Of a DNA stretch of 45,494 nt, positions 18,251 through 24,717 are shown in pieces. Origin of the DNA: a virus. The translations under genes were made by a program, and so were the position numbers. Numbering within the stretch: the first letter of the stretch is position 1; the number at the start of each line of letters is the position of its first letter. The stretch spans positions 1-45,494 of the IMG/VR virus record IMGVR_UViG_3300027601_000010, one strand, 5' to 3'. The notes under the pieces were generated by a model that saw only the letters and a list, made by a program, of their open reading frames with translations, was not told where the DNA came from and made no database searches.

Positions 18251-18619
18251 ATGCCAGTAAGTGCAACAGGATTTAAAATTTCAAATGGAACAGACCTTAA
18301 TGGTTTGTTTTGGACATGGCAGGGCGATACAGGAAATCGTGGTGTAAACGATAGTAACGGTAACTGCGGTTGGGCATGCGCATGTAACGCATGTAACTCA
18401 GCATGTAACTGTAACTGCGGTAACTGCGACGCTGCCGATTTAGCGTTTAACGTACACGTTACTGACTGGAGACTAAACGTCTTCCGTAACACTTCATACA
18501 ACGATGGTCTTCGTCACGACTCACAAGAACAGTCAATGGGTCATTTCAAATATTTGCGTGTAAACTGTAACTGTAACTGCGCATGTAACTGTAACTGTGC
18601 TTGTAACTGTAACTGCTAA
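18251..18619 (+). CDS. Cys/Asn-alternating protein, possible radical SAM substrate
   Basis: A 122-residue protein I cannot place in a known family. It holds 17 cysteines in two blocks: eight between residues 39 and 59 (CACNACNSACNCNCGNC), and nine at 106, 108, 110 and so on to 122, strictly every second residue and ending the protein (CNCNCACNCNCACNCNC). Nearly every spacer is Asn or Ala. The N-terminal 38 residues have no Cys and could act as leader or anchor; residues 60-105 look like a folded linker with several aromatic and His residues. There is no signal peptide. GGAGA precedes the ATG at proper spacing. Codon choice (AAC for Asn, mostly CGT for Arg) resembles abundant virion genes. Cys-rich small proteins near SPASM radical SAM genes are typically modified substrates, so a thioether-cross-linked peptide or virion protein is my leading idea. 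A metal-binding (metallothionein-like) protein is the main alternative. Confidence 0.8.
   Translation: MPVSATGFKISNGTDLNGLFWTWQGDTGNRGVNDSNGNCGWACACNACNSACNCNCGNCDAADLAFNVHVTDWRLNVFRNTSYNDGLRHDSQEQSMGHFKYLRVNCNCNCACNCNCACNCNC
18566..18616 (+). repeat. TGTAAC hexamer tract coding alternating Cys
   Basis: The last 51 coding bases of the Cys-rich gene are built from degenerate copies of the hexamer TGTAAC (Cys-Asn), with TGTGCT/TGCGCA (Cys-Ala) every third unit. The same hexamer occurs in the first Cys block around 18392-18423. Mixing of TGT and TGC codons shows the tract is not a fresh slippage product and that the amino-acid pattern has been kept while codons diverged. Confidence 0.8.
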
Positions 18620-18630
18620 GGATTAAAAAC

Positions 18631-19740
18631 ATGTATAAATTATTTAAAATTCCTGTAACTGGAATCGATGGTTCTGAAGATATTGGTATCAATACTTCTG
18701 TTAGAACTACTATGGGTTATAACGCAGCGAATAAAGAAATTACTGTATTGGTTGAGAAAATTGTATTACCAGAAGTCCCAACAACTGAATCTATTGATCT
18801 TAGAATTAATCATACGGAAGCTAATTTTGAGACTTTATTAGAGAGAACTTTCACATCAGCAGATTTTCCTAAGACTAAAGAAGCAATTCGTTGGGTAGTT
18901 GATTACGATGTAACAAAAAATGAAATTATTGGACCATTCAATGCTTTAGACTATACTAAGAATTTTATTTCTGGAAGTTTTACTCATAGAGAAATTCCTA
19001 AAATTATTAAACGTCGTTACAATAATAATTTAATTCCATTATTTACCATCGATAATTTTTATAAAACATCACAAGATTTTGATGCGTCAGTAATGACTGT
19101 TTATGTCGATGAGCAAGGATTAGCTATTAATGATACTATTCTTACAGGCGATTTAACTTCAGCTGAAACTACAGATCAGGCTGGTGCGACATCTTGGACA
19201 TATTATAATTTACATACAGCTGTTCACTATGAACTTTTGGATGCTAATGGAAAAATTATTTCTACTAATTTACCATATACAAAAGAAGAAGCTAAAGCTG
19301 CTACAACATATCCAATGACAGTAACTCCTGGTGCGTATGATCCAGCTAACCCTTTACAACCAAATAATGGTGGTAATCGCTTTAAAGTTAATCTACCAGT
19401 AGCAGATTATTATACTGTAAGAGCTGCATTCGGAACATTTTATACAGATAAAACTCTTCCTATATCATTTGATATAACATGCATTAATGGTGTTCCAAAC
19501 AAATCCAGATTAGTAGCTGGTGGTTACGATAAAGATCGCTTTGCTGCTGGTGAAGAAACCAATCAGAATATTATTGCTTATAAAGATCAACACGATAAAA
19601 CTGGTTCAAACCTTACATTAAATGGTGTTGATACGGTAAGAATATCTACCAATGGTTTAGTTTCTGGTGACTTCATTAAATTAAAATTAAATGCTGGCGA
19701 TTTCTATTCTTATTCAGAACTTTGGATTGAACTAATTTAA
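18631..19740 (+). CDS. Unknown 369-residue protein, probably virion-associated
   Basis: Unrecognised. It begins MYKLFKIPVTGIDGSEDIGI, with AAGGATTAAAAAC before the ATG, 11 bases after the Cys-rich gene, so the two are probably co-transcribed. Predicted character is mixed beta, with many Thr/Tyr/Asn residues, no membrane helices and only one Cys. A Pro-rich turn region (about 235-255, PGAYDPANPLQPNNGGNRF) separates two halves. The C-terminal part ends in a strand-rich segment (DFIKLKLNAGDFYSYSELWI). No catalytic motif was found. It may be the scaffold or partner of the Cys-rich protein or a separate tail component; position is the only argument. Confidence 0.7.
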   Translation: MYKLFKIPVTGIDGSEDIGINTSVRTTMGYNAANKEITVLVEKIVLPEVPTTESIDLRINHTEANFETLLERTFTSADFPKTKEAIRWVVDYDVTKNEIIGPFNALDYTKNFISGSFTHREIPKIIKRRYNNNLIPLFTIDNFYKTSQDFDASVMTVYVDEQGLAINDTILTGDLTSAETTDQAGATSWTYYNLHTAVHYELLDANGKIISTNLPYTKEEAKAATTYPMTVTPGAYDPANPLQPNNGGNRFKVNLPVADYYTVRAAFGTFYTDKTLPISFDITCINGVPNKSRLVAGGYDKDRFAAGEETNQNIIAYKDQHDKTGSNLTLNGVDTVRISTNGLVSGDFIKLKLNAGDFYSYSELWIELI

Positions 19741-19744
19741 TTAC

Positions 19745-19752
19745 CATAAATA
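19745..19752 (+). promoter_or_regulatory. Late-promoter-like box CATAAATA before the radical SAM gene
   Basis: Seven of eight bases match TATAAATA. It starts just after the stop of the 369-residue gene and lies 40 bases before the ATG of the radical SAM gene, which has its own AAGGAT ribosome-binding sequence. This would give the maturase late expression together with, but separable from, the structural genes. Confidence 0.5.
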
Positions 19753-19784
19753 CATTTGTTATTAATAGATTATAAGGATTTACA

Positions 19785-21257
19785 ATGAGTTTATATAAGC
19801 TGGTTCTTAAAGGAGCCAATGATGTTGAGCAGGTTTTAGTTTATGACCCAATGACATCTGAGATGTTTTGGGAAGAAACAAAAGAAAAACCATCGCTGAG
19901 CCACATTTCTAATGGTTTGGAGTACCAAATTAATGCAAAAGTTTGGACTCCTGCCAAAGTAACAAACCCTCACGATCCAGAACTCCACGGAAGAAAATCC
20001 AGAAAACCAACAACACTTAAGATTACTATGGGTCTTAAGTGTAATTATGCTTGCTCTTACTGCAATCAAGCACATCAACCTCATGATCCAGTAGGCGGAC
20101 CAGATGACGCAGAAGATCTAGTTCGAAAAATGAAAGAAAATTTTCAGTTCGGAACTTATGATAGATTCCGTCTTGAATTTTGGGGTGGTGAACCAATGGT
20201 ATATTGGAAGACCCTAAAACCTTTAGCTGAAAAGGTTAGAAAAGTTTATCCCAATGCACAGTTTATGATGGTAACCAATGGTTCTTTATTGGATAGAGAA
20301 AAGATTGATTGGTTTAATCGAATGGGATTTTCAATCGGTATGTCGCATGATGGACCATTACATGCTCAAAATCGTGGACCAGATCCACTTGATGAACCAA
20401 GAGCAAAAGATGCTGTAGTATATGCATTAAAAACTATGGGACAGGGAAGATTTACATTTAACTGTGTATTGACACGTGAGAATGTATCAATACCAGCTGT
20501 TCGAGATTTTATTTGCGACAAGTTAAACAGAAAAGATTTTGGATATGAATATACTGAAATTTCTCAGATGGAACTGCAAGTTACAACTGAAGAATTAATG
20601 TTACCGTATGATGATTCTGGAATGGCGCATTCTTTGCAAACCCCAGACGAGAAGAAAGAAATTCTACACAATTTATTCTGGGAAACTATTCAAGGACAAA
20701 ACCAGTTTAGCTGGACAGTCAATACAAAGATTACTGGATTTTTTGAATCGTTAGTTTATCAGAGACCAGCAGAAGTAGTTGGTCAAAAGTGCGGTATGGA
20801 CAAAGAAGATAATATTGCCATCGATATGAAAGGTAATGTTACTACTTGCCAAAACACCTCTTCATTGACTAAACATAATCTTGGTAATATTGAAGATTTT
20901 GATAATATTCGTTTGACCAATTCTTATCACTGGTCGACCAGAGCAGAGTGTCCTAGTTGTCCAGTAGTTCAACTGTGTCAGGGTGCTTGTTTATTCTTAG
21001 AAGATCAGTACTGGACTCAAGCGTGTGAGAATTTATTCTATTATAATCTTGCTATTCTTGCAGGTGCTCTATTCATTATGACTGATGGATTAGTTTTGAC
21101 GAGAATTGAAGGAGATAAGATTAGATTTAATGATGTTAAAACACTTGATGTTATTGATATTAATTTCGTCAAATCTAGCGGAACTCAAAAATCATGGAAA
21201 GTTCGTAAACCTCTGAACATTCCTGTGGTTACTGTTCCAGCAATGCCAGTAGTATAA
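19785..21257 (+). CDS. Radical SAM/SPASM peptide maturase
   Basis: 490 residues. The radical SAM 4Fe-4S motif CxxxCxxC is at Cys86, Cys90 and Cys93 (CNYACSYC), and the GGEP S-adenosylmethionine-binding motif is at 134-137. A SPASM domain for auxiliary Fe-S clusters is complete: Cys336-x13-Gly350-x4-Cys355, then Cys389-x2-Cys392-x5-Cys398-x3-Cys402-x11-Cys414. Enzymes with this layout (sulfatase maturases, sactipeptide and related RiPP enzymes, quinohemoprotein maturases) modify protein or peptide substrates by radical chemistry. No sulfatase is encoded in the window, while a 17-cysteine protein lies 1.2 kb upstream, making it the obvious candidate substrate. The first about 75 residues and the last about 70 lie outside the catalytic parts and might bind substrate. 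All key cysteines are present, so an active enzyme is expected. It would act in the host cytoplasm. The reaction type is not predictable from sequence alone. Confidence 0.92.
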   Translation: MSLYKLVLKGANDVEQVLVYDPMTSEMFWEETKEKPSLSHISNGLEYQINAKVWTPAKVTNPHDPELHGRKSRKPTTLKITMGLKCNYACSYCNQAHQPHDPVGGPDDAEDLVRKMKENFQFGTYDRFRLEFWGGEPMVYWKTLKPLAEKVRKVYPNAQFMMVTNGSLLDREKIDWFNRMGFSIGMSHDGPLHAQNRGPDPLDEPRAKDAVVYALKTMGQGRFTFNCVLTRENVSIPAVRDFICDKLNRKDFGYEYTEISQMELQVTTEELMLPYDDSGMAHSLQTPDEKKEILHNLFWETIQGQNQFSWTVNTKITGFFESLVYQRPAEVVGQKCGMDKEDNIAIDMKGNVTTCQNTSSLTKHNLGNIEDFDNIRLTNSYHWSTRAECPSCPVVQLCQGACLFLEDQYWTQACENLFYYNLAILAGALFIMTDGLVLTRIEGDKIRFNDVKTLDVIDINFVKSSGTQKSWKVRKPLNIPVVTVPAMPVV

Positions 21258-21571
21258 TGGCGTTTCTTGATTGTATGATTTGGGAACTGAATAAATTCCC
21301 AAGATATGGAAGATATAGAAATGGCTACACAATAGCCAATATCTTCCATTACTGTTCAGACACCAAGGAATACCAGAATAATAATGTAAATATTCAAATT
21401 CCTGAATTTGAACTAATTGCAACACCAGAACAACTGCAATTTGTTTATAAATACAAAGAGCAGATTATTGATAACAAGATTCCAGTAATACTGAATTCTA
21501 TAAATAATGGTATAGAGACTTGGTCGGTAGACCTATTCAAAGCAAAATTTTTACAATACCTTAAAAGGTAA
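21257..21571 (+). CDS. Unknown small protein after the radical SAM gene
   Basis: 104 residues, not recognised. Its ATG shares a base with the stop of the radical SAM gene (GTATAATGG), which suggests translational coupling and a linked function. It is aromatic-rich (Tyr, Phe and Trp) and charged, with no membrane segment and two Cys (6 and 33). The C-terminal half looks helical (TPEQLQFVYKYKEQIIDNK). Small proteins coupled to peptide maturases sometimes act as substrate-binding partners (RiPP recognition elements), but I see no specific similarity to that fold, so this is only a possibility. Confidence 0.7.
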   Translation: MAFLDCMIWELNKFPRYGRYRNGYTIANIFHYCSDTKEYQNNNVNIQIPEFELIATPEQLQFVYKYKEQIIDNKIPVILNSINNGIETWSVDLFKAKFLQYLKR

Positions 21572-21584
21572 GGAGAACCAAAAA

Positions 21585-22532
21585 ATGAGTAAAAAGCACG
21601 TAAAATGGGTTATCGCCCACGAGCCAATCGGGCTATTTCTTAAGGTAGCTGAGTCGTTCGCTAAAGAAGTTAATGAGAAAACTAATGGTCAATTTGATAT
21701 CGAAGTTCTTTCTCTAACTGCTTATGCTGAGAAATATAACGCTGGCAAGAAAATTAGCAAGAACGATTTAATGCAGATGATTAATGATGGCACTATCGAA
21801 ATGAGCCACATTTACACTACTTGGTTGGCAGACTACAACAAAGATCTAAACGCATTAGATCTACCATTCTTGTTCCGTGACCACGATCACGCTGACGCAG
21901 TTTTAGAAGGTGAAATTGGAACTCAACTATTGGCTGATGTAAGCAAGAATTCTAACATTCACGCTATGTCTTTCACTTACTCTGGTGGTTATCGTGTTGT
22001 TCCAGCAAACTTTAAAGCTGACAGCGTAGACGCATGGAAGTTTAAGAAAGTTCGTACTAGCCGTTCTCCAGTTGCAATCGATACTTTCAAGTTACTTGGT
22101 GCAAACACTTATCCAGGTATCGAACTTGAGCAAATGAATTCAGCTGCTAAAGAGGGTGTTATTAACGCAGGTGAATCAACTTACGTTCGTATTTTCCCAT
22201 TACAGCAAAACGAAGCATTTAAGTATGTTAACGACACTGCTCATAGCTTGTTCTTAACTTCTATTATCGTTAATAAAGACTGGATGGCTCAGTTCGACGC
22301 AGAAACTAAAGAGATTATCTCTACTGCAGCATTTAATGCAGCACGTAAAGAGCGTCGTGAGTCTGTTGCTGACATTCCAAACATCCTTGCAGAGTGCGAA
22401 GCAAAAGGTGTTAAGGTTGTTAAGATGTCTGAGAAAGAAGAACAGAAATTTAAACAAGTTACTGCTAAAGTATATGACATGTACGCTGACTACTTTACTC
22501 CAGGTCTAGTAGAAAAAATCAAGCTACAGTAA
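21585..22532 (+). CDS. DctP-like TRAP-transporter solute-binding protein lacking a signal peptide
   Basis: 315 residues matching the DctP family along its length: an N-terminal FAKEVNEKTNGQFDIEV block, then LDLPFLFRDHDHADAVLEG, the GGYR segment, the ligand-binding Arg region KVRTSRSPVAIDTFKLLGAN (Arg157) and a C-terminal helical region. DctP proteins normally capture organic acids in the periplasm for a DctQM transporter. Here the protein starts directly at the mature domain (MSKKHVKWVIAHEPIG) with no hydrophobic signal sequence, and no DctQ/DctM genes are nearby, so ordinary periplasmic transport is unlikely unless export occurs another way. A strong AAGGAGAA ribosome-binding site and exclusive use of CGT for all eight Arg suggest high expression, like the tail genes. 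A terminator-like hairpin follows. It may be a virion component or a cytoplasmic ligand binder; both are inference. Confidence 0.9.
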   Translation: MSKKHVKWVIAHEPIGLFLKVAESFAKEVNEKTNGQFDIEVLSLTAYAEKYNAGKKISKNDLMQMINDGTIEMSHIYTTWLADYNKDLNALDLPFLFRDHDHADAVLEGEIGTQLLADVSKNSNIHAMSFTYSGGYRVVPANFKADSVDAWKFKKVRTSRSPVAIDTFKLLGANTYPGIELEQMNSAAKEGVINAGESTYVRIFPLQQNEAFKYVNDTAHSLFLTSIIVNKDWMAQFDAETKEIISTAAFNAARKERRESVADIPNILAECEAKGVKVVKMSEKEEQKFKQVTAKVYDMYADYFTPGLVEKIKLQ

Positions 22533-22537
22533 TACTG

Positions 22538-22545
22538 TCTAAATA
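22538..22545 (+). promoter_or_regulatory. Late-promoter-variant box TCTAAATA
   Basis: Six of eight bases match TATAAATA. The form (N)CTAAATA recurs in five gene gaps of this window. This copy lies between the DctP-like stop and the hairpin at 22555, and 50 bases before the next ATG. If used, transcription would begin just ahead of the hairpin. Confidence 0.35.
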
Positions 22546-22554
22546 CATTATGTA

Positions 22555-22580
22555 AGGGGATGTTTAGGCATCCCCTTTTT
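22555..22580 (+). terminator. Rho-independent terminator-like hairpin after the DctP-like gene
   Basis: AGGGGATG (22555-22562) and CATCCCCT (22569-22576) form a perfect 8-bp stem with a 6-base loop, followed by a T run to 22580. It lies 23 bases after the DctP-like stop. It would end the island transcript and isolate the highly translated gene from the PP-loop gene downstream. Confidence 0.85.
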
Positions 22581-22594
22581 CATTTGGGGATTAT

Positions 22595-23674
22595 ATGAAG
22601 CAAATTTTATTTTACAATGTTGGATTCGTTAAACAAGTTGTTGACCAGCAACCTGAGATTTTAGATGGTTATCTTTTAGACAGAGATTTATTTTATTTTT
22701 ATGACAAACATAAAATGAATCTTAATAATGTTTATGATAGAACAGGATCTATTCCACATTACCTAAACATTAAACCTGGACTATTGCAAATACCGAGTGT
22801 AGAGGGTTTTAACAAGTCATTTGCTCAATGTGTAGAAGAACGATGTAAACAACTTTTATCATTGGGTAAACGTATAAATGTCGTTTGGAGTGGAGGTATT
22901 GATAGCACTTTAGTTCTCTGTGCGTTACTGCATTTTGCCAACGATCCAAAACAAATTGCTGTTTATGGAACATATACTTCCATACTAGAGTCTGGGGATT
23001 TTTTAGAGAAAAGAATTATCCCTAAAGGTGTAGATTTAAAAATTAAAGTTTCTTCGAATAGAGATTTTGATGATTGTTCAGAAAATGAGATATTTGTTAC
23101 TGGGTTCTTTGGTAATCAGCTATTTGGACCAACTGATAATTTCTCAGTTAATCCTGCAGTAAAAACAAACATATCCTTTTTTCATCATCAATTTAATGGA
23201 CCAGATCCATTGGACGACTATACGAAGTACATCGATCCAGAATTGCATGAGTTTATGTTACCATGCATTAATGCTAGTCCAAAGAAAATTGAAACCTTAA
23301 GAGATTTACGTTGGTGGTTTATTTTTAACTTGGATTGGTATACTGCTGAGTTTGCAACAAGAGTTAGTACAAGTCAGCAAGACAATCAATTTCACTTCTT
23401 TAATACAGACGACTTTCAGCGTTATGTGATTACAACTAAAGAACCATTCACTAAAGAAGTTGGAAACCCATTGACTCATCGTTGGGTTATGAGGGAGTTA
23501 ATCGAGGAGTGGAGTGGCGATAGCCATTATGCTTGGCAAAAACCAAAAGGGGTTTCCAATTTAGGAAACCCCGATCCGACATGGCTACTTCTATTGGAAG
23601 ATTATAGTGTGATTAAGTTACCACCCACATCTTTTGTAAACCAAACTAGAATTAACGTCCGAAACCAACCTTAA
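22595..23674 (+). CDS. Asparagine-synthetase-like PP-loop ATPase
   Basis: 359 residues. The ATP-pyrophosphatase PP-loop SGGIDS is at 99-104 in WSGGIDSTLVLCALLHF, and a second AsnB-like segment IFVTGFFGNQLFG follows about 75 residues later (compare G-x-G-x-D-E-L-F-G in asparagine synthetases). Such enzymes adenylate a carboxylate with ATP and then form an amide; members include AsnB and the lasso-peptide cyclases. The N-terminal 90 residues do not begin with Met-Cys and show no glutaminase motif, so ammonia from glutamine is unlikely; another amine donor or another reaction is expected. The Asp-Glu of the AsnB motif is replaced by Asn-Gln here, which may alter catalysis. The 3' end overlaps the convergent - strand gene by 23 bases. 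A link to the Cys/Asn-rich protein is possible but unproven. Confidence 0.75.
   Translation: MKQILFYNVGFVKQVVDQQPEILDGYLLDRDLFYFYDKHKMNLNNVYDRTGSIPHYLNIKPGLLQIPSVEGFNKSFAQCVEERCKQLLSLGKRINVVWSGGIDSTLVLCALLHFANDPKQIAVYGTYTSILESGDFLEKRIIPKGVDLKIKVSSNRDFDDCSENEIFVTGFFGNQLFGPTDNFSVNPAVKTNISFFHHQFNGPDPLDDYTKYIDPELHEFMLPCINASPKKIETLRDLRWWFIFNLDWYTAEFATRVSTSQQDNQFHFFNTDDFQRYVITTKEPFTKEVGNPLTHRWVMRELIEEWSGDSHYAWQKPKGVSNLGNPDPTWLLLLEDYSVIKLPPTSFVNQTRINVRNQP
23538..23572 (-). terminator. Minus-strand terminator inside the PP-loop coding sequence
   Basis: GGGGTTTCC (23549-23557) and GGAAACCCC (23564-23572) form a perfect 9-bp stem with a 6-base loop. Read on the - strand, the stem is followed by TTTTGGTTTTT, the tail expected of an intrinsic terminator. 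It lies 80 bases downstream of the stop of the - strand gene. On the + strand it is not followed by T, so the PP-loop gene should not be cut short. Confidence 0.75.
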
Positions 23675-24266
23675 TATTTAAAGTGACATAAGATTGGGTG
23701 TCTAGATTAGTTTCTGTATAACGCATCAAATGTCCAGGAGTTACATAAACTTCTCCAAATCTACCTTTGATTTGAAATGAAGTTGCAACCAAATTCTGTG
23801 CAGCCAATTGACGTGTTGTAGTTACGCCACCACGAGGATCGGCGAAATATGTTGGTGGTGTATATTCGCCAGTGTGCAGAACAAACGTAAATACCAAAGG
23901 AACGTGTTCGTAACAATGTAGTGGAATGTGTTCTAATTTTTGTTGGAATAGAGCATTGGATCCAATAATAACAGGTGTATATTGCATCTCATTGTTAAAT
24001 TCTGGAAGATCTTGGCAAATAGTATAGACAATCTCTTTGAGTTTTTCTACATATTTGTTATCTTCTGTGAACATTAAATCTGTAGTTACATTTGTTGAGC
24101 ATGAATTGACCAAGTCAATAAAATCTTGATCGCTAAAGGTCAAATCATCCATCATTGTGGGATTTATGTCAAAACTCCGAAATTGTGTTGAGAATAATTC
24201 TTTTGCGAAAGATTCTGTTACCAGTTTATTGACTTGAATTTCGGGGGTGTTTTGGGTTGTTTCCAT
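23652..24266 (-). CDS. Possible 2-oxoglutarate/Fe(II) oxygenase-like protein, catalytic residues unclear
   Basis: 204 residues, the only convincing - strand gene. The C-terminal half has a layout reminiscent of phage 2OG-Fe(II) oxygenases: a central HIPLHCYEHVPLVFTFVLH segment (113-131) where an HxD/H motif would lie, YFADPRGG (140-147), then GEVYVTPGHLMRYTETN and a closing strand YVTLNIKV. The distal His normally found after the VxPG step is not visible, so the protein may be inactive, divergent, or not of this family. The N-terminal 90 residues are helical and acidic. A GGAGAT ribosome-binding site precedes the ATG, an exact TATAAATA late box lies 45 bases upstream, and a terminator-like hairpin lies downstream, so it is an independent late transcription unit. 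Confidence 0.7.
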   Translation of the reverse strand: METTQNTPEIQVNKLVTESFAKELFSTQFRSFDINPTMMDDLTFSDQDFIDLVNSCSTNVTTDLMFTEDNKYVEKLKEIVYTICQDLPEFNNEMQYTPVIIGSNALFQQKLEHIPLHCYEHVPLVFTFVLHTGEYTPPTYFADPRGGVTTTRQLAAQNLVATSFQIKGRFGEVYVTPGHLMRYTETNLDTQSYVTLNIKVGFGR

Positions 24267-24310
24267 GTTATCTCCATGAGTTAAAAAATAATCGCTTCGC
24301 AGCTAAAAAG

Positions 24311-24318
24311 TATTTATA
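24311..24318 (-). promoter_or_regulatory. Exact T4-type late promoter box TATAAATA
   Basis: An 8/8 match to the T4 late promoter on the - strand, in the divergent gap 45 bases before the start of the - strand gene. It is the only perfect match I noted in a gene gap, and it points at the only - strand gene. Confidence 0.75.
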
Positions 24319-24344
24319 CAACTGTATTTAGCGTTTCCAAATAT

Positions 24345-24352
24345 GATAAATA
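24345..24352 (+). promoter_or_regulatory. Late-promoter-like box GATAAATA
   Basis: Seven of eight bases match TATAAATA. It lies 38 bases before the ATG at 24383 and back to back with the - strand box at 24311, forming a compact divergent promoter pair for the fibre block and the - strand gene. Confidence 0.6.
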
Positions 24353-24382
24353 ATTGAAGAAAAGCAATTTAGGATCCCTAGG

Positions 24383-24715
24383 ATGGCAACTGTTAGCAAC
24401 CTTTTTGTAGACGCTGGAGCTGACTACAGTACAATTATTACTGTGGCTGCTACTAACGGACAACCATTGAATCTGACTGGGTATAGCGTGGCTTCTCAGA
24501 TGAGAAAATCTTACTCATCTTCCACTGTATACAATTTTACAACATCACTTTATGACGCTGCGCAAGGCAAGGTTCGTCTTCAGTTAAACAACGCACAATC
24601 TTCAGCTATCCCAGCTGGGAGATGGCTGTATGACGTAGAAATAACATCACCATCAGGAACTAAAACAAGGGTCATAGAAGGAATCGTAACAGTAACCCCA
24701 GAAATAACGAGATAA
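24383..24715 (+). CDS. Small beta-rich virion protein
   Basis: 110 residues. The pattern DAGADYSTIITVAATNGQPL, LTGYSVASQMRKSY, then AGRWLYDVEITSPSGTKTRV and a final VTVTPEIT resembles small phage baseplate or fibre-attachment domains in which a D-x-G-x-x-F/Y-x-x-x-I start is followed by a lipocalin-like or Ig-like strand set. First gene of the second fibre block, with a divergent late promoter upstream. No enzyme motif. The specific role is not known to me. Confidence 0.75.
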   Translation: MATVSNLFVDAGADYSTIITVAATNGQPLNLTGYSVASQMRKSYSSSTVYNFTTSLYDAAQGKVRLQLNNAQSSAIPAGRWLYDVEITSPSGTKTRVIEGIVTVTPEITR

Positions 24716-24717
24716 TA

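Noticed and set aside
18365-18616. Cys tract as a CRISPR-like or simple slippage repeat
   Set aside because: No spacer structure, codons vary between TGT and TGC, the frame is open from a good start to a stop, and the amino-acid pattern is regular.
21585-22532. DctP-like gene as bacterial chromosome contamination or an assembly join
   Set aside because: It is flanked on both sides by phage-style genes with continuous tight spacing, lacks the signal peptide and transporter genes of a bacterial locus, and its codon use matches the phage tail genes.
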